64,000 bases of DNA, from NCBI GenBank assembly GCA_025738555.1, contig JAOVFP010000021.1, positions 1,240,001-1,304,000 on the forward strand, written 5' to 3'. The translations under genes were made by a program, and so were the position numbers. Numbering within the stretch: position 1 is the first letter of the stretch; every line of letters begins with the position of its first letter. A model generated the notes under the pieces. The model saw nothing but the letters and a program-made list of their open reading frames with translations. It made no database searches and was not told the DNA's origin. Below, one piece after another: positions 11,154 through 23,059 of this stretch. This stretch comes from Cyathus striatus (taxonomy: Eukaryota; Basidiomycota; Agaricomycetes; Agaricales; Nidulariaceae).

Positions 11154-13729
11154 TCTCAACCAGGGATGGTGTTTTCAACTGCGGGCTCGAGCATAGAAAC
11201 ATGGAATACAGGGTGTACAGCTTGGAAGTTGGAAGGGAGTCTAAGGGTGCGGGAGTGGGTACCAGTTTCAGCAATGATCTCGAAGGGACCATAATACTTT
11301 TCAGCCAATTTCTTGGAAGGGCGAGTGGTGTTGAAGAACTTAGCATGAACGAAGGCTTTAGTTCCAACTTTGAACTCCAGGGCAGGCAAGTGACAGTTGT
11401 CTGCTCCGACCTGATAGCACTTCTGAGCAAGTGCTATTTCGGCCTTGAGGTTTTCATGAAGTTCCTGGAGGTCCACGGCATAGTCCCTGGCATGAATGGA
11501 GGTAATGTCACATTCGGGGTAAACTGTAATCTGTGGATGATAACCCTTATTGGCGAAGAAAGGAGTAGTATTAGTGGTCAAGCTCAGTGTATTGTTATAT
11601 GTGAACTCAGTGATGGGGAGGAGATCAGCCCAGTTGTCCTGCTGGTAATTGCAGTAGATGTAAAGGTACTGTTCTAAGACTTGGTTAATGCATTCAGTTT
11701 GTCTGTCACCTTCTGGATGGTATCTGGAGGTAAAGTGTAGGTTAATGTCGAGAACCTTACCAAGAGACCGGAAGAAGTGGGAGATGAACTCCGAACCATG
11801 ATCGGAGGTAATGTGGTTGGGAACACCATGCTTAGAGAATATGTGCATGACAAAGAGCTTTGCGAGCTGGGCGGAGGTGATGGTGTTATGGCAAGGGATG
11901 AAGATAGCTTGCTTGCTAAGGCGGTCAACAATAACTAGGATTGAATTGTACTTATCAAATCCAGAGATGGGAAGCATTTCAATGAAGTCCATAGATATAG
12001 AGTTCCATGGGTGCTCCGGAATAGGGAGTTGCTTCAAGGTACCGTAGGGATGGTGACACTGTGGTTTAGACCATAAGCAGATGGTGCAAGACTTACAATA
12101 GTCCTTGACATAAGTACGGAGTCCAGGCCAAGTATATTCCCATTGAATATTATCCAAGGTCTTATTTTGACCAGGGTGTCTGGTGAGTAAATGGTCATGT
12201 TTGTACTGGACAACGCGAAGGCAGAGAGAATCGTCATCTGGGACATAAATCCGGTTGTCGAGGCAGAGTAAGCCATCTGAACCGACAGACCAACGATTAG
12301 TAGGATTGCAAAGGTGGATGGATGTGACAGTGTCTAGGGGTTGGGCAGTGAGGATGTTGCGGTGGAGTTGCTCAACATCCATAATGATGCTGGCACAGAG
12401 AACAGGATGAAGGAGTATGGTGGCACAGATAGAGGCGATGAGCTGTTCTTGGGTAAAAACAGGGTGAAAATTGTGAGGATTGACTTTGGCATAGTCGTTA
12501 TTCCCCCCTTTAGGGTAGACGTCCCATCGTTTAGTTAAAGCGTCAGGTTTCACACCAAGTTTCCCTGGGCGGAAACGAATAACCAGATTGAACTGAGACA
12601 GGTACTCTGACCAACAAGCCTGACGGCGAGTGAGGATCTTGGTGGTGGAGAAATACTCTAAGTTTTTATGGTCAGTGACCACATCAACCAGAGTACCAGA
12701 ACCTTCCAAGTAGTGTTGCCAGACACGAAAAGCTTCAAAAATAGCCAGGAGTTCCTTGTCGTGGGTGTCGTAATTCAGTTCAGGAGCAGTGAAGGTACAG
12801 GAATGGAATGCAATGGGGTGAATATTGCCATTGTCAGCGACAATCGAGAGGATTGCTCCGAGAGCGTAGTCGGAGGTGTCAGTCTCTACAATGATCTGGG
12901 CGTCAGGGACCCAATGAGTGAGTATGGGGGCTGTAGTGAAGGCATCCTTAAGTTTCTCGAATGCCGAACAGCAAGCTGGAGAAAAGTCCCACTTCAAGCC
13001 CTTGCGGGTAAAACGAGTGAGAGGCACTACAATGTCAGAGTAGTGCTGGATAAAGCGCCTGTAGAAGTTGGCGAAACCAAGGAAAGACTGAACATCTTTA
13101 ACCTTCTTAGGCTCGGGCCAATCCCTAATGGTTTGGACTTTATCCTGGGATATAGTGAGGCTGCCTGTAGAAAGGACGTAACCTAAGTACTCAACAGATT
13201 CAGTGTGGAATTCACACTTGTCCACCTGGGCATAGAGCCCATGTTGGCATAAATGCTTGAGGACTTCCTTAACATGCTGTTTGTGCTCCTCGAGACTATC
13301 GGAGTAGATTAGTATATCATTGAGGTAGACTGTAATGCACACATCGAGCATGTCCTTGAAGATGTCGTTCATGAAATGTTGGAAAGCTGCAGGTGCATTG
13401 GTGAGTCCAAACAGCATTACTAGCCATTCAAATGAGCCATAGCAAGTGCAAAAAGCGGTCTTCCACTCATCTCCATCAGCGATGCGGACTAAGTGATAAG
13501 CATGGTGGAGATCGATCTTGGTGTAGATTCTAGCCTTGCGAGGAGAGTCAAGGAGGTCGGAAATAAGGGGAAGGGGATATCGATCCTTTTTGGAGATTGC
13601 ATTAAGCCCACAGAAATCGACACAGAGTTGAAGGGATCCATCTTTCTTCCGGACAAAGAGCACTGGTGCTCCATGTGGAGAATGAGAAGGACGGATGAAG
13701 CCAATCCGGAGATGTTTGTCAATGAACTC
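11154..13729 (-). pseudogene. pol: reverse transcriptase, RNase H and integrase part of gag-pol
   Basis: About 850 codons. RT begins with the HGAPVLFVRKKDGS region and KIDLHHAYH. The catalytic YLDD box reads YLND, so one metal-binding Asp is Asn. RNase H shows TDTSDYALGAIL, the HDKELLAI Glu and VTDHKNLEYF. Integrase has the HHCC zinc module (HPGQNKTL ... YCKSCTIC) and a DDE triad in MDFIEM, SDHGSEF and GDRQTECINQ, then a GPFEII module. Several Arg positions conserved in related RTs are Cys (VDFCGL, FCTCYGSFEW), each explicable by CGC to TGC. The frame continues upstream into protease across TGA 13730-13732 and downstream into the chromodomain across TGA 11154-11156. Confidence 0.92.
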
Positions 13730-14977
13730 TCATAGAGAGGCCAACTCGGACTGCGAGAGTGAATATACAGTACTGACTGGAGGAGACATACCTTCCTCCA
13801 AGTTGATCCGGAGATTGTAAGGGCAATGCGGAGCAAGAGTGTCTGCTTGTGTTTTGCTGAAGATGTCAGCGAACTCGTGGTATTCCAGAGGAATACTAGA
13901 AAGGTCCACAGCTTCTGCAGCCATGGCAGTGGCAGAAGCTGAAACTACGGCACCAACTTGTATCCTAAACATCTGCAAGCCTGTGAGCTTACTAGCCCAG
14001 AGAAAAGCTGCAGCATTAATGAGCGAGATACTAGGAGGTGGACTATTGTCTGATGGAGGAACAGAAGATGAAGCTGGTGATGGAGGGGTTTGCAAAGAGG
14101 CAGATGCCTTCAGTGCAGGTGTCGACAAAGATGGAGAAGATTCTCCTAGAACCGGGGTTTGGAAGCCAAGTATACGTCTCTCAGTCCAGTCAATCAATGG
14201 ATTGTGTTGGGAGAGCCAGTTAAATCCTAATACCACGGAGCAGGAAGAATCAAGCGGAGTTACATAGAATGAAATATCCATGCATTCACCAGTAGGAAAC
14301 ATTACAGATAATAATATACTCTCTGTAAGTATGGAGTTAGAGGTACCATCAAAAAGTTTCAGTGCAATGGGAGGGACCAGAGTTGTGGGGAGGTTGTGCT
14401 CCCTCACAAACGACGAGTCAGCAAAACAATGGGTTGAACCAGAATCGATGAGCGAAAGGAAGGAAAGAGGCATATCCGGCGCAGCTGGAGAAAATGAAGT
14501 CAAAGGAATATTTACAGCTTGGGGATCATAAAGAGCAGATGCGTTTAGTCTTATCTCCTTAGGTGCACAGGAGAGATTAATGCGGCCCTCAGCCTGTGCG
14601 GAGTCACTGGAGCCGCTCTTCTGGTCTAGGCAACATTTACATTCCTCCAGGGTGAGTTTCCCGTCAGAACCAAGCTTCCCAGTCAAGTCTGGCGCCTTGG
14701 ACTGGTTCTGCTTTTGCTTGTTCTTGGGTTTCCCCGAGGACGAAGCGGAGTTAGAAGAGGCGGTGGAGGAGGTAGAGGAGGATGGAGTCTTGGAGGAGGA
14801 GGAAGAATTTGAAGTTGACTTCGAATTCTGATTGCCCTTGGGCTTCTCCAAAGACTTGGCAGCAGACTTGCTGCGCTTCTCCTCAATGTTGCACTTGGTG
14901 TTGTGCTCCCAATGCCTCTGATCATAGCCCTGGGCTACCTTCTTAGTCCTGGCAAGGGTGGTAGGCTGGCCTTGCTC
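13730..14977 (-). pseudogene. nucleocapsid-like linker and aspartic protease part of gag-pol
   Basis: In frame with gag. A Ser/Lys-rich linker precedes the retropepsin: the active-site block reads LSLIDSGSTHCFAD, followed later by SVVLGFNWLSQHNPLIDW, the usual gypsy flap and C-terminal signature. A Cys-containing remnant (EECKCCLDQ) sits where a CCHC knuckle would be but has no complete CCHC. It ends at TGA 13730-13732, after which RT resumes in the same frame. Confidence 0.85.
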
Positions 14978-16336
14978 TCAATGAGAGAGAGTGTCCTTTA
15001 AGCAAGGACAAAGGCCACGGTAATATGCTGAGTTGAGGGCAGCATCATCCCAAGGCAAGAGGGCTGCATATTCATTAAACTTGATCTTGTATGTAGTGAG
15101 ACGCTGGTTGTCCTCCATGTGAAGGGAGAAAATACGGATTTCAGCTTCACCAACAGGGTTGGTATGGCCGAAATGAGTCCGGAGGAGCTGGATGAAGTAG
15201 CCCCATGAATCCATCCATGGCTCATATGCATCATCATCGAGATGAGTGGCAAACAGATTGCTTGCTGAGCCACAGAGGAAAGTCAATGCATAGTTGACTT
15301 TAGATGCATCATCTGGGTACAACTGAGGGTTGTTCCAGAACACCAAGCAGACTTGCATGATGAAAGGCTCCAGTTTAAGCATGTTGGAGCCGTCGAAGTT
15401 ATCTGGCTGGTTAACCTTCTTCTCCTGAACGGGAGGAGGAGGTGGTGGTGGTGGTGGTGGCGGGGCAAAATAACCCGCCACAGAGGCCACCATTTCCAGG
15501 ATTTCATCCTGGGTGAAATTGTAATGGGGTCTTGCAGTTGGGCGATGAGGGTCACAATAGTTATCCCTTGAGGGAGGCCTAGAAGGAGGCTCAGAGGGAT
15601 CAGAGGGAGGACCTCTGGGGTGATTTGGTCTGCCAGGACCATTGCCACCGGCACCTGCCTGCTCATCATCATCCCCTGGCTCGTTATCATCATCTCCTGG
15701 CTCATTGCCGTCATCTCCGGATCCATCACCATCATCACCATCATCTCTGGGTTGGTCACCATTGTCTCCATTATCGTCTGGAGGGTTGTTGTTTCCAACT
15801 CCGGCAGAATTACCACCAGAAGGAGGTGGAGGTGGAGGATGTCCTTCACTGCCTGAGGCTACAGGCTGTTGGGCAGGTGGGGAAGTGGCTGTGAATGCTT
15901 GCTGCTGGCATGCAGCTGCACCTTCCGGAGAAATCTGAGTATCCACCAGTTCGATGGACATGTTGGGGATGAGAGTGGGGTCAAAAGGAATGCTCAATGG
16001 AATTGGGCATGGTGCATGCAGTTGATTGCTGTGAACTGGCTGAAGTTCACAAGCTGCACAATGAGTGGAGGTAATTCCTCCAGAGACGAGAGCACTAGCT
16101 GAGGGTGGGGCATTTCGCCGGGAAAGAGGCGGAGCAGAGTCAACATGACGAGGTGTGCTGGCATTGTTATGTTCGCGAGTTTGCTGGGCAGCTAAACGAT
16201 TGCTATGATGCACATCGTTTTGCTGCTGTTCATGGCTCCTGGCATGTGCAGTCTGAGTCTGTGTACAGGTGGCCATGAGGGATAGAAAAGTGTTATGAGA
16301 AGAGGAATCCAAGGTGGTAGTTTCGTATACTGTCAT
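14978..16336 (-). pseudogene. gag: Gag part of gag-pol
   Basis: Candidate starts are ATG 16336, overlapping the LTR end, or ATG 16276 (MATCTQ). An N-terminal low-complexity region with Asp/Gly/Asn repeats and an 11-Pro run is followed by the retrotransposon gag domain (FDGSNMLKLEPFI ... FLCGSASNLFATHL ... YFIQLLRTHFGH ... YKIKFNEYAALLPWDD). The first frame ends at TGA 14978-14980 and continues in frame into the protease segment. One long gag-pol frame of about 1,790 codons from 16276 to 10901 is therefore the ancestral arrangement. Confidence 0.88.
15428..15466. repeat. GGT/GGA triplet microsatellite coding for the Gag polyproline run
   Basis: A run of GGA and GGT triplets on the plus strand, read as Pro codons on the minus strand. 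Prone to length change. Confidence 0.7.
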
Positions 16337-16995
16337 GACTGTGCCCCTAGCCTGACTTGGTGGCGGAGTACAAGAGAGTGACTGTGGAGAAACAAGGGGT
16401 GAGTAATAGACGAAGGCGGAGAACAATAACTCAGGGGGTAGGACTTTGGCTTCAGCTTATGTGCTGTGCCCCTGGGATTCCCGGTCCTGGATTTTGGAGT
16501 AAGGGCGAGCCCTTCAGAGAAGATGAGAGATGAAGGGATGAGAGATGTAACTCAAGTCAGACTGAAGGGTGAGGACGTAGTTCAATACGAAACTGAAGAC
16601 TAAAGTACAAATTGAGTACTACTTAAATACTGGAGACTCGGAGTAAGTAAAGGCCGCTGGTCAAGGCCAGCAGAGAAGTATGGTCAGGGTAGGCATATGT
16701 AGAATGAAGACTATAACTAATAAAACATAATAAAACACATCAGAGAAGTGAGTGCGTAAGGCAGTGTAAAGTAAAACTGATAGTGGCGCACTTAAGAATG
16801 ATAAGTGACTCACTATGAGATGTATACTACAATACTGAGGGGATAGCTCAGTAGAATGGAAGAAAGGAAACGAAAGTAATCTATATACAGTAAGCAATAA
16901 GTAATACTAAGAACATAATCAAAGTCTGGAGTAAACAAAGGGAAAGGTGGAGTAATAGCATAGGGGTCCGGAGGTAGGCAATACAGGATATGACA
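16331..16995 (-). repeat. 5' LTR of the gypsy element
   Basis: 665 bp, TGTCAT..ATGACA, upstream of gag in the minus-strand sense. I found no canonical tRNA 3'-end complement (TGG) immediately downstream, so the primer-binding mode is open; self-priming is possible. Confidence 0.92.
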
Positions 16996-17000
16996 TCTAT
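16996..17000. repeat. target-site duplication TCTAT (right)
   Basis: Matches 7990-7994. Confidence 0.85.
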
Positions 17001-17050
17001 GTACTCCAACCTCACAACATTAAGTTGCCACATACACAACTACAACTTGA

Positions 17051-17121
17051 GTTTGGTGTACCAGTCAAGTACCTGCTAGCGATATATGATGCTGAACTTG
17101 GGGTTCAATTCCTGTACTTGA
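17051..17121 (+). repeat. tRNA-like repeat, CpG-decayed
   Basis: Starts ACTTGAGTTTGGTGTACCAG and ends with GGGGTTCAATTCC and the acceptor half TACTTGAAT. The intact paralog is 27,950-28,042. The B box has CG changed to CA. Confidence 0.6.
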
Positions 17122-17311
17122 ATAGGCCAGTTAGCAAATCTTTTTCTAATGTTATGACTCATACCTATGAACTTACTTGAACAAGAATGTGTATTTGGGA
17201 TGTATGTCATCCACACCTTACTTTACTTATAAGCTTGCTTATTTACAATTCCAATAATGTTATTTATATAAATAGCCCACAGTGCTCAATTCAGAGGAAG
17301 GTGATGACTAA

Positions 17312-17909
17312 TGTAGAGCAGGTGTTTAGCCTGCACTACAAAACTGAAGGTTTTACTGATTTCATTTTCATAGTGCACAAATGTTATTTCCATTACATAA
17401 TCAACTGATGCATGTGTCGATGTGTTTGTTCACATTCATGCACATGCTCTCTCACTTTCTCCCTTCAACACTGACACTCCTGCATTGCTCTCAATGCTGC
17501 TATTACTCAATATGCTTCAAGATCGTCAGTACTGTGCACTACCAAGCCCCACTAAATACCACAATTCATGCTACTAGTGGCCATGTCAGCACTCTATGTC
17601 TCCCTCCCCCAAGTTTTTAGTTTACAAAATTTCTTCCAATTCATCAGTATGCTTTATGTTTCAAACCTTTCCTTTTTCTTCCAATAATCCACAATCACTA
17701 AACCATTAATTTCCATTTTATTTCACTATTCTTCATTAAGTACTCTCCTTATTCTAATTTTCTTTAAAAACCATGTAACTACTCCCTTCTAAGGAAGTTG
17801 AATTTACCCTCCCTTCTTGACACCTTAGAACACCCAAGGTTGAACAGATGTTCACTGACTCACTTACAAATTTCTTTGTTTAGGCATCAAGCTCATTGCT
17901 TCCTCTACA
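17312..17909 (+). mobile_element. 598-bp MITE-like element (TGTAGAG family)
   Basis: Bounded by TGTAGAG and CTCTACA inside a CTAA duplication (17308-17311 and 17910-17913). A hairpin AGCAGGTGTTTAGCCTGC lies at the left tip. It is the inverted, CpG-decayed relative of the copy at 49,200-49,758. No transposase. The target could equally be read as TA. Confidence 0.65.
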
Positions 17910-18063
17910 CTAACACCATGTATTGCCTCTCATAATTATTCCACAATAGCTTGAGGGACAATTCCCCTTAGCTTGAACTACACTATGATCTGTTCTGTTC
18001 TTAACATGTACTTTTGTATAGACCAAACTAAACCAACCTCTACAAAATTTAGTTGCTATTTAG

Positions 18064-20057
18064 AATACTACAGTTCAAGTATGGTGTACCAGCTAACACC
18101 CTTGTGATGAATAGCTTGGGGTTCAATCTCTGTACACAAACTATCACAACATCTGTTCTTTCAAAGTACTTTTTGTATTGGCTCAACTGTACCAGCCACA
18201 TAGCATTCAGTTATCCTGTAAACAGTTACTTAGTTACTATAAGTTGAGTTGGTGTACCAGCTGTTATGGCCTCCTGCAAGGAGTGGTGTAAAAGGTCATA
18301 ATATATGCTTGGGGTTCAATTCCCCTTACTTGAACTAGCAGTTCATAAATAAGCTTTTGAATTGACTCAACTCAACCAACCACACATCATTCAGCACCTA
18401 TTCACCCACCATATAAAATATTAGTACTACAAGCTGAGTTGGTGTACCAGCTATGTAGTCTTGCCTCTCACCCAGAGCAGCCTCATAATACTTGCTTGGG
18501 GTTCAAATCAAACAGTATATTTTTATATTGGCTCAACTCACACAACATTAAGTTATCATGTAATACTAGTACTATGAGTTGAGTTGGTGTAGCAGATGCA
18601 TAGTATTGCCTCCCATGGGCAGCCTTATAATTCAATTGACCAGGGATTGTATCCCCTTACTTGAACTTATCATGTGGTCTGTAGAGCAGGTGATTTGCCT
18701 GCACTGCAAAATTCAATATTCTTCATGTTTTGTTTTCAAAAATCATGCAACCCCAGACCCTTTAATATCTGCTTAGCAAATTAAGTAATATTCTTTTTCC
18801 TCCTTACTATAAATTTGTTGTATCTACCTCTTCATAATTTAGTGAAAATTATCCCCCCTTTCTTGGCACCTTAGAACATTGCAGGCTGAACAGATGTTCG
18901 ACTGACTTGCATTACATTTCTTTGTTAAGGTGTCAAGCACACCTTTTCCCTTACAGGTCATCACTTTTTGTATTGACTTATGTAAAAGTACTCCAATCTC
19001 ACAACATACAGTTCCCACATAACACTACTACAACTAGAGTTTGGTATGCCAGCTATTTTCGTCTCTCATGATACTTATAAAGCTCTTGCTCAGGGTTCAA
19101 TTCCCCATATTTCAATTTTGTAAGTTTACTTTTTGTATTGGCTCAACTATGTACTCCAGCCTTAACAACATTCAGTTACCACATACATTACTGTAATTTG
19201 AGTTTGGTGAACCAGCTATTCCCACCTTGCAATACTTGGCTCTTGCTCAGGTTCTATTCCCAGCACAACAACTTTTTCTATAGACTCAAATATGTACTCC
19301 AACATTATTCAGTTTGCACATAGACTACTACAACTCGAGTCTGGTGTACCAGCTATTCCTGCCTCTTGCAATATTTCAAGTAGCTCTCATAATCGGGGTT
19401 CGATTCCCTGTACTTGAACTGTTACCTTCACATAGTAATTTTTTTTGTTTCTTTATATTATGACCCTTGAATTATTCCATATCAAAAGATTTACTTAGTC
19501 TTTGTATAAGTTACCAGACTCAAGTTTCAACCATCCCATTGAGCTACCATTTACATGATCTAAACCACTAGTATAGCAGTAACTACAAGTCAAGTTGGTG
19601 TACCAGTTGTTATCACCTTCCATGACTGTGGAAGCTTACAATACTTGCCTACTCAAACTAAATGTACATGATTGTAAACTTAAAAGATGTACTTTTGTAT
19701 AGACTTAACTAAGTACTCCAACATCACAACCATAAATATCAATTGCAATATAAAGAAAAAAATATGGAACAAGTTGTGAGTGACATATTCAAGTACAGGA
19801 ATTGAACACCAAGCTCAGCAATTGCAACTGACTATATACTAGTGCTAGCAGGTACCCACCCAGCTGGTACACCAAACTCAGATTGTAGTTATGTATGTGT
19901 GGAATGGATGTTGTGAGGTGAGAGTATGACATAGTTGAGCCAATACAAAAAGTACACTTCATTAAAACTCAGTTCGAGTACAGGGAATCAAACCATGAGC
20001 AAGAGCTTCCACTGTCATGGGGGGGGTGATAGCAGCTGCCACACCAACTCAACTTGT
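18064..20057. repeat. cluster of CpG-decayed tRNA-like repeats
   Basis: About eleven degenerate units share TTGGTGTACCAG near the 5' end, a GGGTTCAATTCC-type B box and an ACTTGAA acceptor half. Plus-strand units lie near 18,065, 18,240, 18,432, 18,577, 19,032, 19,196, 19,333 and 19,587; minus-strand units at 19,790-19,895 and 19,968-20,055. T-rich stretches often follow. Best paralogs are at 27,110-27,197, 27,572-27,663 and 27,752-27,833, from which they differ mainly at CpG sites. Individual borders are approximate. Confidence 0.55.
18678..18950 (+). mobile_element. truncated TGTAGAG-family MITE
   Basis: Left tip TGTAGAGCAGGTGATTTGCC with its hairpin, and an internal part (CACCTTAGAACATTGCAGG..) matching the right part of 17,312-17,909. 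The right tip is not found. Confidence 0.45.
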
Positions 20058-20093
20058 AGTTATTTTATTACTATACTACTGGTTTACATCATA

Positions 20094-20180
20094 TTACAGC
20101 CATTTGCAGAAATAATGGCAGTTGTGTGTCATTTTCAGCAATTGTAGGTAGACCTAACCCTAGCTAAACCCTAGCCAGCT
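20094..20180 (+). repeat. left terminal inverted repeat of the Tc1-type element
   Basis: TTACAGCC... through GTAGGTAGACCTAACCCTAG matches the reverse complement of 23,060-23,145 with few differences, several at CpG. Confidence 0.8.
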
Positions 20181-20224
20181 CTAGTGTAGCACACTTCTCT
20201 GCTCTCACCCACTTTTCATGTCCA

Positions 20225-21863
20225 TTGCCTTATTCTAAGCTACACTTGATATGCTATCTCATCATGCCTCTGAAGTCTCTCAAAATACTTCTCCCAGCCA
20301 TGAAGACTGCTAGTAGCTCAATCAAGACAATGAACTCTATTGAACTTGAGCATGACAGCAATGTATCTCGAAGCTTTGACTATCTTGACCAACTACAAGG
20401 TATGTATAACATTCATTATGACAAGGAGGAGGAGGAGGAGGAAGAAGAAGAGGGGAGGGATGGGGAGGAGAAAGATATCATTGAGTTGGAGGAGGAGGAG
20501 GAAGGGGAAGAGATTATGGTGATAGGCTCTCCCCAGCTGCCAACCTTGATACCTCAGAAGCACTCTCATGATGAGAATAAGAAGAAAGGTAAGTATATAC
20601 ATGATATATCATGTTTATTCAGCTGAAAGATCATTGTTTAGGCCCTGCTGAGCACACTGAGGTGTCTCACAAGAAGGTGATATATATTCTAATGGTTTAC
20701 TGTGCCAAGGAGCCCCAAAAAGCAGCTGGAAAACACACATCAAAAAGCTCAACATTGCACTTATCCACTTGTGAGCCTTGGGATACCATGAAGGCACAAA
20801 TCCTTGCAAGAATATCTGACCTACTCAACCCTGATGTGCTTACATTTTGCAACTACAACATCACTGCTACAGTTCCTCATGTTATTGGGAAACCAGGGAT
20901 TCCCCTTGCATCTGATGCAGACTACAAAGTACTTGTTCAATGGCTTCTTGGAAATCACAACATGGATCCCCTTGTCAACCTTCTCATTGAAGAGATGATA
21001 CATACTGATGACTCTCTGAGGTGAACAAGGAGAATAGTGATGAGTCAGATAAGGAGAAGAAGGCTAAGAAAGCAAAGGTGAGTACACACATCCAGGCTCT
21101 TTTACACTAGCTTTCTGAATCACATACATGTATCATTATCAGTGGGATCCTGCACATCTCCCTGTCGCAAAGGTAGAACAGATACTGGCTATATGTGCAA
21201 AATGGAAGTGTCCTAACAAAATGGCACAGTGCATTGGTGGAACTTGCTACATAGGGCCTGGGTTTGATGGTCACTTTCTGATGAGCCATGAACAAGTGGA
21301 TTGCTGGGTGTCATATAGTGTAAGTGATCTTTATCAGCTTATCTTGTGCACTTTCTAAGTTATACTAGCTCAAGGCTGATCCTGAAGGCACACTGGACTC
21401 CCCACCCAACCACCATTTATTCTCAAGGGAAGGTACACCATCATCATGCAGTCCTGTTCTTCAGCAATAGCTTGATGGACAAAACTGGGACCATGTGCAG
21501 CCACCATTCCCTACCATCAATTTTCAGATTGGTAACAACTTTATCAGCCTTCTTCGTGACTTGCACCCAGTCTCTCATTCAAATACTCCTGCTTCCTCTG
21601 CTTCTGACCCATTCACCTCTGCTACACCTGCACCTGCACCTGATAACTCTCTTGCTCACAAGTCTGCTCATATTCTCTCAATTTCTTGTACACCTGGCAG
21701 CACTATGCCCATCAAAACCTTCTGTAGTGCTTACAAACTTGATGATGGTATTCTTGAGAAGTTTGTAGCAAATGGATTTCGAGACACAAAGCATTTATGC
21801 TACCTTACTCATGGTAATTTGATGGACATGGGATTTCTGTTGGGTGAGATTGCAGCTGTATGA
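20225..21863 (+). pseudogene. transposon accessory gene: acidic N-terminus, Cys-rich core, SAM-like C-terminus
   Basis: A spliced gene, probably damaged. Exon 1 encodes a Ser-rich start and a long Glu run. An intron follows at about 20,588-20,636 (GTAAGT..TTTAG). The next block includes ISDLLNPDVLTFCNYNI and ADYKVLVQWLL. A frame change follows near 21,010, possibly an intron. A further intron (GTGAGT, near 21,078, to CAG at about 21,143) leads to a conserved WKCPNKMAQCIGGTCYIGPG ... GHFLMSHEQVDCW segment. The last part ends with YKLDDGILEKFVANGF ... LMDMGFLLGEIAAV, which resembles a SAM-type helical bundle. Proteins of this layout are, from memory, frequent in basidiomycete genomes. Its function in transposition is unknown. 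It converges on the transposase gene. Confidence 0.6.
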
Positions 21864-21944
21864 GATGCAGTTGATGCATGGTCTTCCATGTAATTGTATT
21901 ATCAAACATTCTTTACAATGATTATATGTAATTATAGTACAATA

Positions 21945-23018
21945 TCAGAAGTAACCTGCATGAATAAAATAACCTTCTGCATCATCTGGAGTGATAATGT
22001 CTGTGACTTCATACATATCCCACAGAATTCCATCATCCACAGTGGAACTGTAGTACTCTTGATGACGACAAAAAAAATGCTTGATTTTTGAGAAGGCTTC
22101 TTCAATTGGGTTGAGGTCTGGAGAGTAGGGTGGCAAGTATACAAGACAAACTCCTGAAAATAGTTGATTGTCAGGTGGTTAACCTGAGAGTATAACATAA
22201 TCACTTACCAAACTGATCAAAGAGCTCCATTATCTCATCATCATGATGAATCTTGGCATTATCCATGACAACAACACTGAGTGGACCAGGATAAGCACTA
22301 CATTTAGGAAGCTAGAACAAAATCAGAATGGCATGAGGTATAAAGTAATGGAACATACCACATCATGCTCTAGCCAATCAAGAAAGAGAACCTTTGTCAT
22401 TGAACCTTCAACAACAGTGCATGCAATGATCCCATCAAGTGAAAGCAGTGCTTCTGTAGATGTTTGACACCTATGAACAAATGGCTGACTCTTCTCTGCT
22501 CAGTGTCCTTTGCTAGATCATCCATACCATCTCCCAACAGTGTGCTCATCCTTTGATGTCTCATCAATAAATCTGATTTCTTCAGGAGTATACTGCTGTG
22601 CCATCTGGGCTATAAATGCAGCACATTGAGGTTCATTATGCTCTTGAGCAATGTGCTTGAGTTTCTTGTATGACACACCAGCTTGAAGAAGCTCCCAATG
22701 AATAGTAGAGTAGTGAGTAGCAATGAAGCAGTTGCGATCAAGGAGACCAAGTAGTTCATCCAGAAAGTAATCAGGGTTCTCTCAGACTAGAAGTAAAAGA
22801 TAGTTTACATCATCAAAGTCTAATAGATGAAGACATCCATGAAGAGGTCATTAGTGCTTGACAACATCACCTGTTTCACACCAAAGCTTCAAAATATGAT
22901 ACCAGGTATGCTCAGAGAAGTCACAGCAGACAAGAATGTCTTCCAATGAGAGAAGATTATGCTCATACAGCCTTATAGCTGCTAGTTTGACATTGCGGCT
23001 GATGCTATGGCCAACCAT
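21945..23018 (-). pseudogene. Tc1/mariner DD34E transposase, inactivated
   Basis: Starts at ATG 23,018 (MVGHSISRNVKLAAIRLYEH, an HTH-type N-terminus). First Asp in RFIDETSKDE, second in VVVMDNAKIHHDDE, Glu in YSPDLNPIEEAFSKIK, with about 34 residues between the last two. Two introns fit the GT..AG rule: 22,312-22,358 (47 nt) and 22,154-22,208 (55 nt). Several stops interrupt it, mostly TGA at positions that look like former CGA Arg codons, and a stretch PLHGCLHLLDFDD has Arg-to-His/Cys changes consistent with CpG loss. Cut-and-paste integration at TA is the family's known activity. Confidence 0.8.
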
Positions 23019-23059
23019 AGTGATGATTTTGGGTAAGAATTAGATATGATTATGAATAA

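Larger units (their letters stand above)
7995..16995 (-). mobile_element. Ty3/gypsy chromovirus, full length, 9.0 kb, inactivated
   Basis: Two 665-bp LTRs (7995-8659 and 16331-16995) start TGTCAT and end ATGACA, and are flanked by the 5-bp duplication TCTAT at 7990-7994 and 16996-17000. Internal order on the minus strand is gag, aspartic protease, reverse transcriptase, RNase H, integrase, chromodomain, which defines a chromovirus. The joined flanks match uninterrupted paralogs near 23,165 and 27,895. The coding frame has four in-frame TGA codons and the RT catalytic motif is altered, so the copy is dead. An unrelated plus-strand gene sits between the chromodomain and the 3' LTR. Confidence 0.93.

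Noticed and set aside
11048..13186. Plus-strand frames of 172-209 aa opposite pol
   Set aside because: Shadows of the reverse transcriptase/integrase coding strand; no motifs.
16310..16330. Canonical tRNA primer-binding site next to the 5' LTR
   Set aside because: No TGG-starting complement directly follows the LTR in the minus sense.
10901..16336. TGA as readthrough or reassigned codon in gag-pol
   Set aside because: Four TGAs, one inside the chromodomain, together with CpG-type missense changes at catalytic sites fit deamination better, and the intact host genes here do not use TGA internally.
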